Source: Angiostrongylus vasorum
Lineage: Eukaryota > Nematoda > Chromadorea > Rhabditida > Metastrongylidae
DNA: 64,000 bases
Direction: 5' to 3'
NCBI GenBank assembly: GCA_018806985.1
Contig: JADANN010000335.1
Location: forward strand, 682,001 to 746,000
The position numbers were made by a program, and so were the translations under genes. Below the pieces are notes generated by a model, which saw only the letters and a list, made by a program, of their open reading frames with translations, was not told the DNA's origin and did not search any database. Positions 1 through 10,768 of the stretch are shown in pieces (the stretch's first letter is position 1; each line of letters opens with the position of its first letter).

Positions 1-884
1 CCACTTCTTTAGTTATCGGAAAACTATAGAAGTTATAAAAAAGAACAAACACCATACACTATATGAAGAATGTAAGGTTCAATTCTTCACCAGTAATTAA
101 CTCTTGCTCAAATTCCAGTCGTTGTAATAAATAGTGGATAATACAACAAATAATAATATGTAATAAATCATGGCTATCGCATATGTTGGGTGGGTGCAAA
201 AAAGACTGATGAACTCAACATCATTTGCAAAACACTTCCAAAAATTCTGATTTGGATCGGAGAGGACATGATTCTGGGACGAGTGCGCCAATTCCACAGC
301 GCTGCTGGAGGACTTGATTGTACGAGGGCGAGACCGACTCGGTGACCATGAATATATGGCACGTCATCTTTACCACTGCTCTATCCATCTTGTCTATGCA
401 TTAGTGGTAACCTTTAGGTAGAATGTAGCTATCTATATCTTATTTCATTTCAATATTTTCCTTCTCTTACACTTCCCCAACAGCGTAGATATGGAAGGAA
501 TTTCATTTCATAAGTGAACATAATGTATCACAATAAGATGAACCCAAATGCAAAGAGGCACAAAGTCACGCTTGAAATACACGACGTTTTCGGTCATGGT
601 TGGTTGACAGTTCTCAACTGTAATGATATAAAGTACAGTCAATCATTTGTAATGGGTCTTCAGGTTGTTCTCATCCATCACGTAGGGAAGTTGTTGCTGA
701 ACAACTCTGAGAAGTAGAAGAGGAAGAAGGGTAAAGAGGTACAACTAATTACATAGTCACTGGGTAACGAGGAAACAAATGAAGAATAGAAATTTAGCAA
801 ATTTTATAGACAAAGACATTGAGCAGATTTGTACACAAAGAAATTTAGAAGATTTTATAGACATTCCGAACCCCTGATAAGCAG
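1..884. other. AT-rich stretch without a recognised gene
   Basis: No convincing exon or mobile element was seen. Two imperfect copies of a short AT-rich block (around 787-812 and 839-866) sit near the right end, just past the stop of the minus-strand gene A, so part of this stretch may be its 3' UTR and downstream sequence. Confidence 0.4.
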
Positions 885-984
885 TTAAAATTCGAAGTCC
901 CGATATTTTTCCAGGCGTTTACGTTCATCAACGGTCAGCTTGTGCATGGCGATTCCGCATCCGAAAACAGCGAATTCGAACGGC
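885..984 (-). CDS. Gene A, probable last exon with stop
   Basis: On the minus strand an acceptor ending TTTAAG is followed by one base, then 32 codons and a TAA at 887-885. The peptide ends in a charged tail (KLTVDERKRLEKYRDFEF) and uses nematode-like codons (CGT, GAA, AAG). It is the last plausible coding piece of the minus-strand gene running down from about 10 kb. It starts with one base of a split codon, which fits a donor at 2,300/2,299 (phase 2) better than the one at 2,159. Function is unknown. Confidence 0.5.
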
Positions 985-1055
985 CTTAAATGGAGTATGA
1001 TGTAGAAAGAAGATGGATTGAACCGAAGAATGCAACACATCAGTATATGAGATAG

Positions 1056-1325
1056 GGATGAAGGGTAAAGCTTCTGGCGTTGATCAGTCGCAGAAGGATG
1101 CATCATGCATTCGATTCTACCCGCGGCATCGCAGGGGTGAACTGAGTGCTTATTTTGTCTACACTTGAGAGGCCTTCCAATATTAAGCCGATGCTGCTGT
1201 ACTCTCAGACAAGTGTGGTACCAACTTGGCGAATCTATGGGGTTGGAGGGTTTGTGAGATGGGTACGGGGATCACCAACAAGTATTGTCTACTGCATGGG
1301 ATCTCTAAACCACAAGCGCTACAAG
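1056..1325 (-). repeat. SINE-A, divergent copy
   Basis: The 3' part reads GCGTTGATCA, then a diverged GGATGC..CATGCATTCGA block, then a diverged body with the CAGACAAGTSTGGTACCAA block. It matches the SINE-A family defined at 36,145 but is the most decayed copy, with the tRNA-like head nearly unrecognisable. It lies between the last two gene A exons. Confidence 0.6.
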
Positions 1326-2158
1326 TACCCCTAACACTACATGAGAGAAATGGAGCCATTACCTCGAATCGAGGAGTTCGAACGATCGAGCATTATGCAG
1401 TTCATGACAAGTAGATAAAATGAAGGTGACCTAGAAGAGACGCTTGTTCAATATTAGATATGAAGGTCTTTTCACTAAAATACTTAGAGTATTACCTCAA
1501 CTACTTTGCCAGCTTCAACGAGAACCGAATGGATGAAAATCGATGACTCGGTAAGGGAAAAGATGAAAAGTCGATCACCCGTTGAAAAAGGCTCAGCGCG
1601 GACGCGAAGAACTATAAACGGTTAATGAACTTCGACAATGTCCTATCGTACACGTTTGTATTGATAAACTGATTGATAACTGAGCAGAAAAATATAATTC
1701 TATGCTTTTATCGTATAAGGAACAGTTTCATCATGAAAAGACGACCAATCAGCTGGTGAAACTTTAGAGGAAACATGGGAATCCTGGACGAAAATTCAAA
1801 ATCTTAGCTTTACTGTTAAAAGCGCTTTCAAATCTACACTTTTTCAAGCAGAGTCAGAGCAAAGTTCATTTTCGATCATTCGGTACTCAAGTAGTACAGA
1901 TCCTATTTTGATTCGTTCCAACTTTGAAGTTATCATATTATCACTTGAGATTCAAACTGTTAACTTTCCGAGTCCTTAGATTTTAATATTTTACCACCAT
2001 CGTTTGCAGTAACGCTTAGGTGAACAGGTTAGAATTGACCCTCGATTCTCACAAGAATTATGTTCCATAACCACTGAGGTATTCTCTCAGTCACAAGTTA
2101 TACACTAGCTAAAGTTTTTTTGAAAAAATTATACCAAACAAATGACAATAAACTTAAC
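1326..2158. other. Probable gene A intron, nothing recognised
   Basis: AT-rich sequence between two gene A exon candidates. I see no repeat family member and no exon with both splice signals. Smaller exons could be missed by eye. Confidence 0.35.
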
Positions 2159-2336
2159 CAGTTACAGGACGTAGATCACTGGCCGGATGGCAATCGTCAA
2201 TCCAACCAACCGAATCCAATTTGCCAGTTCCTTTACCACGTTCTTCGAATAACTGAACTCGACTGTCTTTGTAGCCGAGAACAAGGTAGCACGATTTACC
2301 CACTACACGAACCATTGACGTAATCGAGACTTCCAT
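2159..2336 (-). CDS. Gene A exon candidate (propeller-like)
   Basis: Minus strand: acceptor AACTTTAG, then 59 open codons with good codon use, then donor GTTAAG. The peptide has alternating hydrophobic beta-type segments (SCYLVLGYKDSRVQLFEERG) like a WD or propeller blade. A shorter version ending at 2,300 (donor GTAAAT) is read in another frame and joins in phase to the last exon at 984. I cannot tell which version is used. Function is unknown. Confidence 0.45.
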
Positions 2337-2507
2337 CTAAAGTTGCGGAATATTTGAGAGGTATGGCTAATATGAATAAACAGTAAGGGTTGACAGGACA
2401 GTAGGATGGTTGGGCAAAATGAAAACACTTCGCAATTGCATGGGACAGTAGTTATTCAATATTTTTGACTAAGTATCGCGTTTTATAGCAATTCCTTACT
2501 TAGATAC

Positions 2508-2900
2508 TTGGATAGTCCGCCTTCACTGGTTGTGCGGATCCCAGCATAATTTCCATTTTCTCAAACAAACACTTGCTCGAAGTTTTGCTGGTTTAGCCAT
2601 TGTGGTTGGTTGGAGTCTCGAGGTCCGCTTAGCCAAAGTCTGCCTTAGCTCGCCACCACCACAGGTAGTCGTCGCCCTTGTGGATCAGAGGGAGATTTGC
2701 CGCCATAGCACTACTTTGATACCAGGGCGGTGGTGGATCCTGCTATTGGTTAACTCTTAGCTAGGCTTTCTAGTGGGAACACCGGATTCATTTTCAGTTT
2801 GGAAGACCCTGCCGGAGAATGAATTCCCTTGCTGTCAATCGCAGTCCGACACCCAGGAATACCTCGTAGCAACGATGACGCGGTAAACCGTTGCGAGGTG
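2508..2900 (-). mobile_element. Family C repeat, near full length
   Basis: Runs from ACTTGGATAGTCCGCCTTCACTGG to a GCGGTAAACCGTTG end. It matches the copies at 18,174, 24,722 and 41,695 over about 390 bp. The strand is set by the microsatellite tail, which in the 24.7-kb copy lies at the plus-strand 3' end, so this copy is inverted. It has no protein coding capacity. It is probably a SINE or the 3' end of a LINE. Confidence 0.7.
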
Positions 2901-3135
2901 TGTATCCTTTGTAGCAATTAATTAAAGTAAACCGAAAAACCATTAGGAAGAAGTAATATATAGCAGAATAAACGAAAATTCACAAATTAATAGGAAAAAT
3001 CGAAATCAATGCGCATCGTTCGCCCTAACTGTCAATCTGTACACTAAAACCAATGCTTCATCCGTTATGTATTGAACAGTGATCGTACTTTCGTAATTCA
3101 TAACCTACACAAATTAACGTTCGTTGATTTACTAC

Positions 3136-3276
3136 CTTTTGAGCTCCATGCGTTCACTTTTCATTTTCTTTTGTTGATGTCTATCAAGATCGTTCCATAC
3201 TTGCAACGTTTTCCCGTTCGAAGCATAACATCCCATCGGACGTCCGTGGAAGCAGATCATCTTAATACGACGACTT
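3136..3276 (-). CDS. Gene A exon candidate, boundaries uncertain
   Basis: Minus strand, open through about 46 codons with a WD-like stretch (GCYASNGKTLQVWNDLDRH). Possible acceptors are ACGTATAG/ (3,276) and GTATTAAG/ (3,260). Possible donors are AAAG/GTAGTA (3,136) and GCAA/GTATGG (3,201). The 3,260-3,201 version (60 bp) joins in phase to neighbouring exons in two different frames, so the reading frame cannot be settled by eye. Confidence 0.4.
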
Positions 3277-3451
3277 CTATACGTATAAGTTCGCCAGTAA
3301 CAACAGAAAGTAACACTGAGGGGCACGTTTTGAAACGATTAGAGAGGCTCTCTTACCATAAAACTTAGAAGCTTAGGTGACCAAACAGTTGACACCTCTA
3401 CTCCGCATCAGGGAGCAATGAAGGTAAAAGTTCGCTTTATTGTGTACTCAC

Positions 3452-3542
3452 CAAGGAAACACAATGAAGCGGCTCTATTTGAGCTACAAATTTCTCCGAC
3501 ACCGTAAATTCGTGCTGTCCCGTCAACAAAGCAACGTAAGTT
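3452..3542 (-). CDS. Gene A exon (91 bp)
   Basis: Strong signals on the minus strand: acceptor TATTCCTTTAG/ and donor /GTGAGTAC. Two frames are open. The frame in phase with the upstream exon (4,109-4,416, which ends on a codon boundary) reads NLRCFVDGTARIYGVGE; the other reads TYVALLTGQHEFTVSEKF and would need a further micro-exon upstream. Both look propeller-like. Confidence 0.55.
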
Positions 3543-4108
3543 CTAAAGGAATACAGAGTTCAAAAACAAAAAAAACAGTTTGAAAAACCAAATACATTAA
3601 ATCTCAGCGGTCCAATAGTTTAAGCAACCCATAAATAGCTGGGATTAACTATGAGCCTTATATAGCTACTTAGAAGTTATACTACTTCTCTCGCTGGCTG
3701 TTCAAGAAACACTTCGTATGGGTTGAGGCAAAACCTTGGGAGCCTAGCTAACAGCTGATAAGATGGTTTTGTGATGGTTCACAACTACCGAGCTTAAAGA
3801 CCTGTGACCTTTGATTTTTGAAAAAGAAGTGGGACGTCAAACTAACGGTAAAGCCGTTCTTTGCTGCTCAGTTTTTAAATATTTAATCGAGTTCATCTCT
3901 TCTGCCACAGCATTTGCGTCTCAGTCAAAATAAGAAATCAAATATCTAAGCACCTTATCGCTTTATCTGCATACCCAACAGAATATCGAAGTTTGCAGGG
4001 AAGTGGTCGACACTCCATGGCTGGATCAAGGCTCACATTCAATACCTGAAATCTTTACTTGGAGCACGTTAGCATCGTTTGAAAACAATTTGCAAGAAAG
4101 ACACAAAC

Positions 4109-4416
4109 CTCGATATCTTTGCCATTTTCATCGGTGAATCGTGATTGCCCGAGGTCGTGCAAACCGACCATGTTATCTTCGGTGTAGTGTAGTGCCTTGA
4201 TTCTCACGTATGTTTTGCTTCCAGCAATTGCAAATGCACCACGATGGTCTAGCGAAAATGGGGTACACGCCAGGCATAATGCACCGCCAGAATGGTATGT
4301 GACTCGATGCCAGCGATCCGGACTGAGCCCTTGAATAAACATTACGCTCATTTCACAGAAAGATCCAAATGAATTTTTCTTTTTTCTTTCGAAGGAAAAT
4401 GACACCACATTTTCGT
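4109..4416 (-). CDS. Gene A, largest exon (308 bp)
   Basis: Minus strand: acceptor ATCGACAG/ and donor GAG/GTTTGT. Two bases complete a split codon, then 102 open codons follow. Segments such as GALCLACTPFSLDHRGAFAI and KTYVRIKALHY look like beta-strands of a repeat protein. The two leading bases complete a Gly/Asp codon with the single base left by the 6,333-6,466 exon, so the two exons join without a frameshift. I do not recognise the protein. The length and codon use make a chance reading frame unlikely. Confidence 0.65.
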
Positions 4417-4567
4417 CTGTCGATTTTTATGGAGCTACAGAACACGACTTGATGTTAAAATTTGTTCAATGGTTGCTTATGCACAGAAATTTCGAGATTC
4501 AGCAGCAACTTGTACTGTTTCCATACCTGTTACAGATTGAATATGACAAGGAAAAGTAACGAAATAA

Positions 4568-4657
4568 GGATCTTAGAAAAGCGGAGCGCATAGGTATGGG
4601 CTGAGAGCTATAGGATCCTAGAAAGGCAGAGCGCATGGGTATGGACTGACAGCTATT
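4568..4657. repeat. Tandem duplication, 2 x 45 bp
   Basis: Two adjacent copies of a block beginning GGATCYTAGAAARGC and ending CTGASAGCTAT, differing at a handful of positions. It lies in a probable intron of gene A and is locally unique. Confidence 0.8.
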
Positions 4658-5194
4658 TTAAACGTGTAAAAATATTGCGCAAAGCACGAAGCATGGTTCT
4701 TCCTCGATGGTTTTAACGCCTCATCCTGCCTGGATTGTGTTCCTAGGTATTGTATGTAGGTATGTATAAATATTTTCCTATTTCGAAATCCAACCCAGAA
4801 CGGGACTTCATGCTATCATCAAGGTTACCTAAGCTGAGAAGGAGACTGACATTTCCATCTCGAAACCTAAGTCAGAGTGAATTTATTAAACGGTAGAGCC
4901 CGATGTTACATCTATGAGCATGTCCCTACACAGACAATTAAAATAAAACGCATTGGACAAAAAACGCTAAGATTTTGTGTCCTTAGAAAATCCAGAGTCT
5001 ACTGAGCGGCTATGATGAAGGATAGAGACGAATATACTTAATTTGTCGCCAATCGAGCTACTTGGTGATTAACAAAGCTAGATTTGAAGCAGACGATTAG
5101 GCATGCTGTGTTAAGAAATTTGACCCAACATTTATTACGTTTATGTCAATTTTAAAACCAATTTTGCTTATTTACAGACAAATCGGCAAATAAA

Positions 5195-6000
5195 TTGGTG
5201 GTCAACAATTACACCATCTTCGCTTTGCTTGTGAAATCGTTCTTATAACACCAAGTACTAGCAAGTGGAACAACACTTGCCGACTTTGACGTTTGTGGAA
5301 AGATTGGTCCTTGACTATCTCACAAAAACTATATTCATAAGGAACAGACTGGTTTCGTATGACTCATTCACACTCAACGGAATGAATGCCCCCGAATGCT
5401 CGAGTTACGTCTATCCAGCTCAGGAAGTTAGCGAGCTATCAAAAGCATCGAGGATGTAGTGAAGAAAACTAAAAGCACCCGAATCCCTGCCCACCTTGTC
5501 GACTCCAAGATTCTTCCTACCTTAATGTATGCGTGAAAAAACCTGTCACTACGCATACAGGATGAGAGATTACACAGCGTTAATTAACGCGCTGTCGAAA
5601 GGACGATGTCGGAGTGCCCCGTATCACAGAAAGGAGGGAAGGATCCGAAGGTCCGACCTATGTCAAAGTCGAAAATCAAAGATGCCGTTGTAAACGCCAA
5701 ACTGTATGAAGGGACAACCGATCGACAAGAGCCGCTAGTGACTGAATTCCTCGGGATGTCAAACGCACAGCAGAAAGACCACCGACTCAATGGTTAAAGT
5801 ACTTCACGAAAAAAGCGTAGAACAAAGGTATGATGTTCTACGAGTCGCTAGAGCGAGCAGAGCCCACTGGGCTACTCTTGCACACGCAGGTAGAAGTGGA
5901 AAATTTACGAGTGCCCGCTCGAGTCAGTCGACGATGTACGGGCTGACAGGGAGACGGAAAATCCGGTATGACCACTTGACCAAGGAGCTACCTAAACCTA
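5195..6000 (+). mobile_element. RTE LINE, 3' fragment (decayed)
   Basis: The sequence follows the 15,100-15,960 part of the RTE copy at 12,995. It holds the region around RT motif C (here badly damaged: CACCATCTTCGCTTTGC then TTGTGAAATC in place of the FADD codons), the SSYVYLGREV-like block and the C-terminal AGRPPTRW-like block, with many indels and stops. It is 5' truncated and not functional. It lies in an intron of gene A, antisense to it. Confidence 0.8.
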
Positions 6001-6332
6001 GGAATGTGAACGAGCACTCTTTGGGCACAAGAGAATCTTACATGTTGCAAAGGGCCTCAAAATACTGTTCAGCAACGAAACCAGTGAGGGAAAAAAAATT
6101 ATGCTGTAGAAAGCAGCACCATTTTTTTTCAGTGAGGCCCATCATGCACTGAAATTTCTTTTTTGTTTTGCTAATCTTTTACCGAGAATGAAGAAAGCCA
6201 TATTGCTTTAGATATTTCCAAGTTTCAGGGGGTTTAAACACTTTATGGTGTCAGAAAAGTTGACATTCTTCAGGTAAACGAGTTTCACTTATTTTCATTC
6301 CTCGGAAAGATTTTATTTTCTTTCTTCCTTAC

Positions 6333-6466
6333 CAGTATCTCTTTCGGATACAACCACTTCCACGTCAGAACAATGAAGTGCCAGATAGGTGTCCTCTGTT
6401 GGCAAGATTTTCAAATCGTTTACAGGACCATGAGAGAACGGATGTGCCATCAGACTACTAAAATGT
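6333..6466 (-). CDS. Gene A exon (134 bp)
   Basis: Very good splice signals on the minus strand: CATTCTCATACAG/ and ACTG/GTAAGG. The frame gives 44 codons of well-behaved sequence, including HPFSHGPVNDLKILPTEDTY and ALHCSDVEVVVSE, typical of a propeller blade. The first base completes AG+A (Arg) with the 6,782-6,861 exon. The last base, G, completes GAC with the 4,416 exon. This two-sided phase match is strong support for a real gene. Confidence 0.7.
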
Positions 6467-6781
6467 CTGTATGAGAATGGGTCAAAAAAGCAGTAAAACT
6501 GTATCCATCTAGTAATACGTGACGTAATACACGAAAAAATTGTGTTGTAATGAGAGCAACAAAGTCAGCTTTCTTGTCTGCTCAAGCTGGCGAGCAACAT
6601 TTGTTCATGGCCATCCAAGATAGCGTTGTTTCATTCCCCCCCCACCTCCCCACCACCCACTTGCAACACTTTGTGTCGTAGTCCAATCTCAGTGTTTTAG
6701 ATGACCTTCTTATCAAACGTAGCTTAGTTAGAAAATGTCGTAATTTTCTGTTTTAAACGAAAACCAAGCCAAAAAACTAAC
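6467..6781. other. Gene A intron
   Basis: Intron-like sequence between two phase-matched exons. It contains a short C-rich stretch near 6,640. No mobile element was recognised. Confidence 0.5.
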
Positions 6782-6861
6782 CTAGCGATGATGAAATGAT
6801 CATACTTTCGTTTAGGATCAAATTCCAAGTGCAGCAGACCACCAGAACAGCTACCGAGGAT
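6782..6861 (-). CDS. Gene A exon (80 bp)
   Basis: Minus strand: acceptor GCTCGCTTAG/ and donor CTAG/GTTAGTTT, with 26 codons plus two bases. The peptide (LGSCSGGLLHLEFDPKRK) is beta-rich. It starts on a codon boundary, compatible with the exon ending at 9,303, and ends in phase with 6,466. Confidence 0.65.
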
Positions 6862-7228
6862 CTAAGCGAGCAAAGATAAGCATGAAGAAAAACGGTCGAG
6901 GAAACGGAACAATGATGTTTTCTTGTTCTGTTCCTTGTTTTTGTTTCAGTTCTTTGAACAAAAATGGCCCCGAACTAAATTTAACACAACAACGTGTGTT
7001 AGATTTTCCTTCCTGGGACAAACTTTTTTCCCGCACTTTTCTCGCCATTTCCTGATGTTGAGCTATCGGGAACACGTCGTTTTTTAGATAGTTTTTTGTC
7101 AAATATTGCCATTTTATATTTTCGCCCTTTGGAATGCTCCTCGTGTTTTAACACTTACTGTGATTGATTATTGTGATAAACATTTAAATAATACAATACT
7201 TCTCCTTGAGTGATTCTGGTGATATACA

Positions 7229-7407
7229 GCTATCATTCCCTTGGTAACGTCGTCAAAGCTGAAAAGCAGTTTGATTCTTCTAACTGGAAACTCGCTTCAA
7301 AGGCTCCAGTTGAGGGGTTGTGTGTTCCAGTCAAAGGAACCTATTCCAAAATCGACGGTAGTGTGGAAATAAGCCTGGTGGATGAGAAACTTAGCGCTGA
7401 TCCATAA
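7229..7407 (+). CDS. Possible exon with stop, strand ambiguous
   Basis: On the plus strand, TGATATACAG/ is followed by about 59 codons ending in TAA, with natural-looking content (KLASKAPVEGLCVPVKGTY). On the minus strand a shorter frame (SAKFLIHQAYFHTTVDFG) is also open. The stretch lies within gene A, so a minus exon is possible. No family was recognised. Confidence 0.25.
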
Positions 7408-8114
7408 GCATCGGCGATTACATGAAATGGCTAACTAGAAGCACCACAACGGAGCCATAGCGAGCTCTGAGCAGAAGAACTTTCTCGGTGAGCAGAAACC
7501 CGGTTTTACTACTGCGCACAATGATCGTTTATATGAGAATATGAGATATAACAACTGATTAAAGGAGATCAAGTCTCAATGTATATCAAAGTGGTACTAG
7601 GACAAAATAACATGCACTTGCCTCCCATCACTTAGTCACCTTCTAAGGGCAAAGTTCTCTGAAACACTTTTCCATGACGATCTGATAAACCTCCTCTGAG
7701 AGCTTCTGTTACTCTGTTTATTTAATATAAGCATTCGCGGCTACCATATTATGCTTTGAGTAAGCCTTAGCAGATTGTACTGCCTGAGAAAAGTTCCATC
7801 ACCTCTTCTTCAGAAACTATCTCCTGACCTACTCTAGTTAAACTCCACACATTGTAGAACGAATATAAGCGGCTTCGTCACTTAACAGGAGAGTTCGCAC
7901 AGTTAGGCTCGTACGGTCTCCATCTTCGTTTTTGACGCTTGTACGCCTTACCCTTCTGGATTTTGTTACATCGTTAATAATGCGTTGCTCGCACTACTAT
8001 GAACGGTTATAACCCAAGCTTGAGGTGGTACTTTGTGGCAACACATAAAAAGTCCAGCGTTTCATATTTATATAAAGGCGAGCAGTCGACTTGAGCTAGT
8101 AACTCTGACAACTA
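7408..8114. other. Probable intron, nothing recognised
   Basis: AT-rich sequence with no recognised repeat family, exon or RNA gene. Confidence 0.35.
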
Positions 8115-8490
8115 ATTCTTAAACCATAACGATGGTGAGATATTGTCAAAACTTGGACCCCGAGCCAGATCGAACCACGATTTCGCGTTCTGGGGTCTCG
8201 CGCATTACATGTTGCTCCACGGAGGCTCTTGTTATGCGTTCCTCTCAGCTAGTTTCCTATCTACCAGTTCCATCAGCAATCATCCGTCAACGGGATTGAT
8301 CTGTAGAGCCCACATCGGCATTGAACCCAGTTAAGCTGGGGCTTCAATCGAAATCACAATGTTTACTTTAGTTTTTTTATTTATTGCCTACTACAATTCT
8401 CACCGAAGGCTATCATGCGAAATCAACCACAACGCTGCTGAGATATCTGCAAAAACTCGGATCCCTCTTAAAGTATATTTCTATCACTGT
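8115..8490 (-). repeat. Family B element, tRNA-like core of second type
   Basis: Left part: GAGATATTGTCAAAACTTGGA, then a reversed tRNA-like core (complement of CTCCGTGG..GCAAC..TGCGCGA and GGTTCGATCTGG), then the CAGCAATCATCCGTCAACGG block and AATCACAATGTT. It then runs into a second copy of the terminal module (TTTATTTATTGCCTACTACAA...GCTGAGATATCTGCAAAA). See the family description at 62,472. Confidence 0.7.
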
Positions 8491-8964
8491 GAATGCCATC
8501 ACAAACTGTTTTATGCTGTGAACATAAAACACCAGTACTGTTTCACCTGACCTCTAAGTTCACGCTTTGTTAGAAATTCCCTTATATCAAATGAACAGCT
8601 CTATCATGATCTCGGTAACTATTTCAGCAGACGATAAAAAAATTAGGGTGAGCCACAACGAAAAGTCTTCCTATAAATCTGGTTGTCGGAAACTTAACTG
8701 CAAAAGTAGGAACCAAAGGAAGTGAAAGCAGATACAAGACTATATTTTTTGACTCAACCACCGAAATAGGAATGGAACCACCTTGCTGGGCTTATGCCCA
8801 GAACAGCCCACTTCCATTTAAGCCTAGGGTTTGGTGGTAACCCTATCGTGCTATGCAGGTAAATGAAAGCATCATAATATCGCCGTCGGTGTATTAACCA
8901 AAATGAAAGTATTAAAAAATTTTACTACCGCCAAGTATTTATTCATTTTCTATTTTTTCATTTA

Positions 8965-9110
8965 TATTTCGCGGCCTCAGTGAAGCAGACTTTGCTCACG
9001 CTGTCCTCGGGATTCCAGAGAACCACAATGGCTTAGCCAACAAATCTCCGAAAAATGGTGATTATGCTGGGGCCCGAACTACTAGTGAGGATGGGCCGTT
9101 CAAGTATCAA
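8965..9110 (+). mobile_element. Family C repeat, 3' fragment
   Basis: Matches the 3' third of family C: TCGGGATTCCAGAGAACCAC, AAATCTCCGAAAAATGG, ATTATGCTGGG, then GTGAGGATGGGCCGTTCAAGTATCAAGTTATT. It lies in a gene A intron. Confidence 0.7.
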
Positions 9111-9302
9111 GTTATTATTTCATGGCCTCAGTGTACACTTCAAACGATGATTTAAATCCCTGAAGTAAGGAAAACCCAGTGCTTTCAAAATCGCAGAAAC
9201 AAAAAGAATATTTGCGTTTATCCAGTGATGCTTCGTTAGTGTTCTTTCAGAGCAATAGAATTAGTCAGTTGGAAAAACCTACTCGAAAGCTAGTCAACGT
9301 AC

Positions 9303-9417
9303 CATTCCATCGTGTAGCATGAGAATCGCCGTCAAGTAGTCGAACGAGGGCAGTGAAATCGGATTGCCAGCATCGAAAAATCGCTTTTCGCTAAAAGACT
9401 TCACCTCATAACGGATG
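9303..9417 (-). CDS. Gene A exon (115 bp)
   Basis: Minus strand donor ATG/GTACGT and an unusual acceptor GACTGAAAG/. After one base, 38 clean codons follow (SEKRFFDAGNPISLPSFDYL, then TAILMLHDGM). It ends on a codon boundary, compatible with the next exon at 6,861. The acceptor lacks a pyrimidine tract, so the 5' edge of this exon is the weaker side. Confidence 0.6.
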
Positions 9418-9598
9418 CTTTCAGTCCATTAAGAAATTAGGAGATATCTGAAAGCTCAAGTAGTAGAACAAATTCGGAAGAGCTCAACAGAGAGTAGAGA
9501 AAAGCCAAGGCCACACCAGACTTATAGAATCTAGCTATTTAGAAGACCCTTATAATGCTGAAACTAAATTCTTAAAGAAGCTTAAAATGCATTCTCAC

Positions 9599-9625
9599 CA
9601 AAAAGACGGTGGGTAACCTCGTTTT
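9599..9625 (-). CDS. Gene A micro-exon (27 bp)
   Basis: Minus strand: TTTGTCTCTGTTCAG/ then nine codons (KTRLPTVFL), then /GTGAGAATG. Both signals are strong and the exon is phase 0 at both ends, matching the exon at 9,722. It was accepted because of the splice signals, as the coding part alone is too short. Confidence 0.45.
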
Positions 9626-9721
9626 CTGAACAGAGACAAAGATTTCCATGCAAAGAAAAAATCGACAACAAGAATACGAAGAAAAAGTCGAAAGTCAATT
9701 TTCTGATGTTCTGTGACTCAC

Positions 9722-9845
9722 CGATAAAAAATATATAGGAAAAACTTCTTTATTGTCAGTTACATAGACGCCGTCGACCCCATTCATCAGACATGCGGCC
9801 GTCAGTCGTGTATCGTACTGCGAATCCAGAGAAATCGAGGCCACT
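9722..9845 (-). CDS. Gene A exon (124 bp)
   Basis: Minus strand: acceptor TTGCTGTTTAG/ and donor TCG/GTGAGTCA. One base then 41 codons (SISLDSQYDTRLTAACLMNG, VDGVYVTDNKEVFPIYFLS). The frame is clean with nematode codon use. It is the most upstream well-supported exon of gene A. Confidence 0.6.
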
Positions 9846-9974
9846 CTAAACAGCAAGCGTTTTAACATGCTTACAGTTCTGGTTCGGACTTAGTGAAAAT
9901 AGATGCTAACAGCACAAGTGTATTTGTAGAGTCGCCTTATTGTACCCCATACTCTTGCAGTTTGATATATGTAA

Positions 9975-10165
9975 GGACTTGGTTTGAACCCCTTATCCAC
10001 CGAGGCGCCACCCATCTGAGGTTGGGAAATTCGTAGCAGATTTGGCCGGGATCAAATTACATCCACCAACTCATGAAACCTGGCTGCTGCCTATGGTGAA
10101 GCGTGGTAACGCCCTAGCAAAGGTATTCCAGGATTCCAGACAGAATCAACACCAGCAGAAAATTT
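9975..10165 (+). repeat. SINE-D-like remnant
   Basis: A B-box-like GGTTTGAACCCC is followed by TTGGGAAATTCGTAGCAGATTTG (compare SINE: CGGCAAATTGGTACCAGACTTG) and a GGATTCCAGACAGAATCAACACCAGCA end resembling SINE-D at 43,757 and 55,500. It is strongly decayed. Confidence 0.4.
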
Positions 10166-10680
10166 TTTAAATCAGTTAGAAATTAGCATTCTATCTCACA
10201 GGAATGCGCGAAACCTCATTGATATTGAAGTCGAATGAAGTGCTTGTGACCATCTAAGCCAACTCTTCGCAAGATCCTTGACAAATGCTATGAAAATTTA
10301 AAGACTGAAGTAACCTGACGAAGTAAAGAACCTGTATGATGACTTGTCTCCCGCATGTTTTAGTGAACATAGCACTGGTAACAGAATATAATGCTGTTCT
10401 TCTAAAGCGCAACAACTAATCTTCGTCTATATTCATTTTACTATAAACATTGAGCTGATGAAACACGGGATTCGTTACCAATTGTACCAGCTGGCTTACC
10501 AATGTCGACCTAACCAAGTGGAAGAGGAACATCTCCATTTATTTCTAGCAAATACAGAATTAATCAATAGATCCCACTTATGAGAGACTAGTATAATTAC
10601 AGCATTCGACGATCGCGAGCAGAACAACAGGAATGTGGTTTTCCTCAGCCTTAGCAGAAAACCAGTTATTTCACTTTTAC

Positions 10681-10768
10681 GTTGGGTCATTTGTTGTACT
10701 TGGCCAGTTGATGTTATGAGAACAATGCCATCATCAAGAAAAGTCATTTTGTAGCATCTCATCATAAG
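10681..10768 (-). CDS. Possible first or internal exon of gene A
   Basis: Minus strand ATG (10,765) with 28 codons (MTFLDDGIVLITSTGQVQQM) before donor /GTAAAAG. Another donor, CAA/GTACAA, is possible. The acceptor GTGAAAG is poor, so this could be the start exon. The peptide looks propeller-like. Phase with the 9,845 exon is not verified. Confidence 0.35.
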
